Below are positions 61,702 through 64,000 of a stretch of 64,000 nt of DNA, one piece after another. The translations under genes and the position numbers were made by a program. This DNA comes from Deinococcus soli (ex Cha et al. 2016) (lineage in GTDB: Bacteria > Deinococcota > Deinococci > Deinococcales > Deinococcaceae). Under the pieces are notes generated by a model that saw nothing but the letters and a program-made list of their open reading frames with translations, was not told the DNA's origin and did not search any database. How positions within the stretch are numbered: the stretch's first letter is position 1; every line of letters begins with the position of its first letter. Location: the NCBI RefSeq assembly GCF_001007995.1, contig NZ_CP011389.1:744001-808000 (forward strand). Direction: 5' to 3'.

Positions 61702-62712
61702 TCAGCCGCGCAGGTCGTCCAGGGTCGCGTACCCGCCCACGAACAGCGCCACCCGCAGCTCGTGGATGAAGTTCGCCAGCCACGCCTCGGCGGCGTCGGC
61801 GCTGTGCAGCGCGGGCTCCAGCAGCGGGCGGGCCACCGCGACCACCTCGGCACCCAGGCACAGGGCGCGCGCGGCGTCCAGGCCGGTACGGATGCCGCCC
61901 GACGCGATCAGCGGCACACCCGGCGCGGCCAGTCGCGCGTCCCGCAGCGCCTGCGCGGTCGGCACACCCAGGTCGCACAGGTCCGGCGTGCGGACCTCCC
62001 CGTGATGCACGAGCTGCTCCACCCGCGCCCAGCTCGTGCCGCCCGCGCCCGCCACGTCCAGCGCCGCGAACCCCAGCGGGGCTGCCAGCGCCGCTGACGC
62101 GGCGTCCAGCCCGTGCCCGACCTCCTTGAGGATCACCGGGAAGTCCAGCGCCGGGATCACCTCCGCCAGTCGGTCGCGCAGGCCCGCCCAGCGGGTATCC
62201 CCGCCCGGTTGCAGCGCCTCCTGCAGTGGATTGACGTGAATGGCCAGCGCGTCCGCCCCGACCTCCCGCACCGCGCGCCGCGCCTGCTCCGGGCCGTAGC
62301 CCAGCAGGAACTGCGCGCCGCCCAGGTTCCCGATCAGGGGAATGTCCGGCGCGACGTTCCGCACCTGAAAGGACGCGGCCGACTCCGGGCGTTCCAGCAT
62401 CACGCGCTGCGAGCCGAGCATCATGCCGATCCCCAGCCGCTGCGCCGCCACGGCGAGGTTGCGGTTGATGCGGCCCGCCGCCTCGGCCCCACCGGTCATC
62501 GCACCGATCAGGACCGGCGCGGCCAGCGGACGGCCCAGAAACGACGTGCGCAGGTCCACGTCCTCCAGGTTGCGCTCGGGCAGCGCCCGGTACGGCCACA
62601 CCACGTCCTCCAGTCCGGTCGTCTGCCGCGCGTACTGACTGTCGGGCCGCAGGCACGCCTCGATGTGCCGCAGTTTGCGGGTCTGAATGGCAGTCGGTTC
62701 GGGCGTACTCAC
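61702..62712 (-). CDS. fni: isopentenyl-diphosphate delta-isomerase, type 2
   Basis: A 336-residue FMN- and NADPH-dependent isomerase that interconverts IPP and DMAPP for carotenoid and quinone synthesis. TRKLRHIEACLRPDSQY at the start, APVLIGAMTGGAEAAGRINR, PLIGNLGGAQFLLGYGPEQA, IHVNPLQEALQPGGD and GAGGTSWARVE are type 2 signatures. GTG 62712 is supported by TACGCT exactly 7 nt upstream. It faces away from the tRNA gene. Confidence 0.94.
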   Translation of the reverse strand: MSTPEPTAIQTRKLRHIEACLRPDSQYARQTTGLEDVVWPYRALPERNLEDVDLRTSFLGRPLAAPVLIGAMTGGAEAAGRINRNLAVAAQRLGIGMMLGSQRVMLERPESAASFQVRNVAPDIPLIGNLGGAQFLLGYGPEQARRAVREVGADALAIHVNPLQEALQPGGDTRWAGLRDRLAEVIPALDFPVILKEVGHGLDAASAALAAPLGFAALDVAGAGGTSWARVEQLVHHGEVRTPDLCDLGVPTAQALRDARLAAPGVPLIASGGIRTGLDAARALCLGAEVVAVARPLLEPALHSADAAEAWLANFIHELRVALFVGGYATLDDLRG

Positions 62713-62776
62713 GCCGCCCAGCGTACCCGGCGCCCGGCGCCCGGGACTGTCGCGCGGCACGCCGAGCGCACAGGTG

Positions 62777-62805
62777 TTGACAGATCCGGAAACGGGAGAT
62801 ACTAT
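62777..62805 (+). promoter_or_regulatory. consensus promoter of tRNA-fMet
   Basis: TTGACA (62777-62782), a 17-nt spacer, and TACTAT (62800-62805). This is the only near-perfect two-box promoter recognised in the window, about 56 bp before the tRNA. Confidence 0.85.
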
Positions 62806-62859
62806 TCCTGAGCACTGAACGCGGCAACGCGAAGAAAGAGCGAAAAGAAGAACCAGAGT

Positions 62860-62938
<79 letters not shown>

Positions 62939-62942
62939 AACG

Positions 62943-62966
62943 CCCCCACTTCGGTGGGGGTTTCTT
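62943..62966 (+). terminator. terminator of tRNA-fMet
   Basis: CCCCCAC, TTCG tetraloop, GTGGGGG, then TTTCTT. Confidence 0.9.
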
Positions 62967-63034
62967 CTGTTGTGCCTACCACACGGGACGGCCGCCCCGG
63001 GAACGAACGCGCCGCGTGTGGCGTACTGAGGCGC

Positions 63035-63538
63035 GTGAGTCTCGCGTTCCTGATCTTCCTCGTCGCGTGGGTGATCGGCATGATCGGCACCTTCGTGCCC
63101 GCCCTGCCCGCCACCGCCATCATCTTCATCGGCAGTGTCGCCGCCACCCTGGTGGACGGCTTTCAGCCCTGGCCGGACCTACCGTTCCTGATCACCTTCG
63201 GGGTCATCACGGTCCTGATCGGCATGATCGACAACGTCGCCTCCGCCTGGGGCGCCCGCAAGTACGGCGGCAGCAAACAGGCTGTGTGGGGCGCCATCAT
63301 CGGCGGGATCGTGGGCATCCTGCCGATCATTCCCTTCGGCCTGATCGTCGGGCCGCTGCTGGGCGCCCTGACCGCCGAACTGCTGATCGTGCGCAAGGCG
63401 CCCATGGACGCGCTGCGCAGCGCCTGGGGCACCCTGATCGGCCTGCTCGCCGGGATCGCCGCGAAGGTCGTCCTGCACCTCCTGATCGGCCTGTACGAAC
63501 TGTGGCGCCTGTGGGACCCTGCCAAGAGCGTGTTCTGA
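63035..63538 (+). CDS. DUF456-family membrane protein
   Basis: 167 residues, glycine- and isoleucine-rich membrane helices. [20 protein letters not shown] at the start and [39 protein letters not shown] in the middle are typical of DUF456. Function unknown. GTG 63035 gives the usual N-terminus; the ATG at 62954 would place the tRNA terminator inside the leader peptide. Confidence 0.87.
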   Translation: MSLAFLIFLVAWVIGMIGTFVPALPATAIIFIGSVAATLVDGFQPWPDLPFLITFGVITVLIGMIDNVASAWGARKYGGSKQAVWGAIIGGIVGILPIIPFGLIVGPLLGALTAELLIVRKAPMDALRSAWGTLIGLLAGIAAKVVLHLLIGLYELWRLWDPAKSVF

Positions 63539-63556
63539 GAGCATCCCCCCTCTTCC

Positions 63557-63588
63557 CCGCCCCGCCCACCCGCGGGGCGGTTTTCTTT
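63557..63588 (+). terminator. terminator after the DUF456 gene
   Basis: CCGCCCCGC (63557-63565) and GCGGGGCGG (63572-63580) form a perfect 9-bp stem followed by TTTTCTTT. Its last base is the first of the convergent gene's stop codon. Confidence 0.85.
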
Positions 63589-64000
63589 CAGCGGGCCAGG
63601 AGCACGGGGGTGAGCGCGATGAAGCCCACCGCCAGCGCGGGCAGCAGCGGCAACAGCGCGCCCAGCGCCGCGCGGCCCGAGTGGCCCGTCAGTTCGCGGA
63701 ACGCGACGAACGCCAGCCCGGACTGCACCAGCGGCGCCACCAGCGTGACCACCAGCAGCAGGAACGCCGCCGAGGTCGTCTTCAGGCCCGCCAGCCCCAG
63801 CCGCTGCGCCGCGTTCGGGTCCTTCCCCACCGCTGCCAGCGCGTCGGCGGCCGGGCGCCAAGCGCCCTCCGGAATCAGGAAGCTCAGGACGATCACGAGC
63901 ACGTACAGCGGCGGCAGCAGCGCGAAGGTCGCGCCGAACACCTCCGCCGGGCGACCCGCGCGGCCCGCACCCAGCAGACCCAGGCCCCACATCAACCCGA
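63588..64000 (-). CDS. multi-pass membrane protein, probably cut by the window end
   Basis: At least 135 residues with three or four hydrophobic segments (LLPPLYVLVIVLSFLIPEGA; SAAFLLLVVTLVAPLVQSGL; GALLPLLPALAVGFIALTPV). The layout recalls Yip1-domain-like membrane proteins, but no motif is decisive. The reading frame is open to near the right edge and may start outside the window. Confidence 0.6.
   Translation of the reverse strand, partial: GLMWGLGLLGAGRAGRPAEVFGATFALLPPLYVLVIVLSFLIPEGAWRPAADALAAVGKDPNAAQRLGLAGLKTTSAAFLLLVVTLVAPLVQSGLAFVAFRELTGHSGRAALGALLPLLPALAVGFIALTPVLLAR

Overview
The window is high-GC chromosomal DNA (roughly 70% G+C by eye) from a member of the genus Deinococcus. 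Supporting signs are a BamA-type outer-membrane assembly protein, an SLH-domain protein ending in a beta-barrel, an RqcH-type NFACT protein, a yggS-divIVA pair, widespread leaderless promoters (a -10 box 6-8 nt before the start codon), and a dispersed small non-coding repeat that ends in a shared CGGAATCCG block. The species cannot be fixed from the sequence alone. No phage, insertion sequence, transposase or CRISPR array is visible; the region is mostly core housekeeping genes.

Layout. 1-5 kb: a small repeat, a T-box riboswitch with a GUC (Val) specifier, a Nudix hydrolase and valS, then a decayed sugar-binding-protein gene. 5-8 kb: a CheY-like regulator and a class A penicillin-binding protein. 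8-18.3 kb: a System I cytochrome c maturation locus (ccdA, ccmA, ccmB; then ccmC, D, E, F, G, H, a CcmI-like TPR protein fused to a cytochrome c domain, and a Rieske protein). It is split by two minus-strand genes, a lactonase-like MBL protein and a lipoprotein. 18.3-27 kb: an acetyltransferase, a PfkB kinase, an HD-GYP phosphodiesterase, panD, rqcH and bamA. 26.7-31.4 kb: a tightly overlapping run yggS-divIVA-P450-phosphotransferase, meeting a convergent TPR-like gene, then a small HTH protein. 31.7-41 kb: DUF554, two secreted proteins (one DUF4384 plus LGFP), GNAT, ruvA, a divergent TetR/VOC pair with an obvious operator, mnmE, a LysR regulator, a secreted protein and PspA. 41-49.7 kb: carboxylesterase, lipoprotein-dxs, proA, hemL, a CoA-binding protein and an FAD oxidoreductase. 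49.8-53.5 kb: recJ with a LapA-like gene, and an SLH/collagen-like/barrel protein. 53.9-64 kb: purine nucleoside phosphorylase, enoyl-CoA hydratase with an HD phosphohydrolase, greA, an excalibur-domain protein, ychF, a GH114-type hydrolase with a sugar epimerase, type 2 IPP isomerase (fni), tRNA-fMet, DUF456, and a membrane protein cut by the window end.

How the genes fit together. The Ccm block, CcdA, the thioredoxin-like secreted protein and the Rieske protein serve envelope redox chemistry. BamA, the SLH-barrel protein, the class A PBP, DivIVA, PspA and the GH114/epimerase pair concern the cell envelope and division. RecJ, RuvA and GreA belong to DNA repair and transcription maintenance. 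dxs, fni and perhaps the P450 belong to isoprenoid/carotenoid metabolism. Regulation is visible at several levels: T-box attenuation of valS, a TetR operator, many leaderless starts, and strong bidirectional hairpins between convergent genes.
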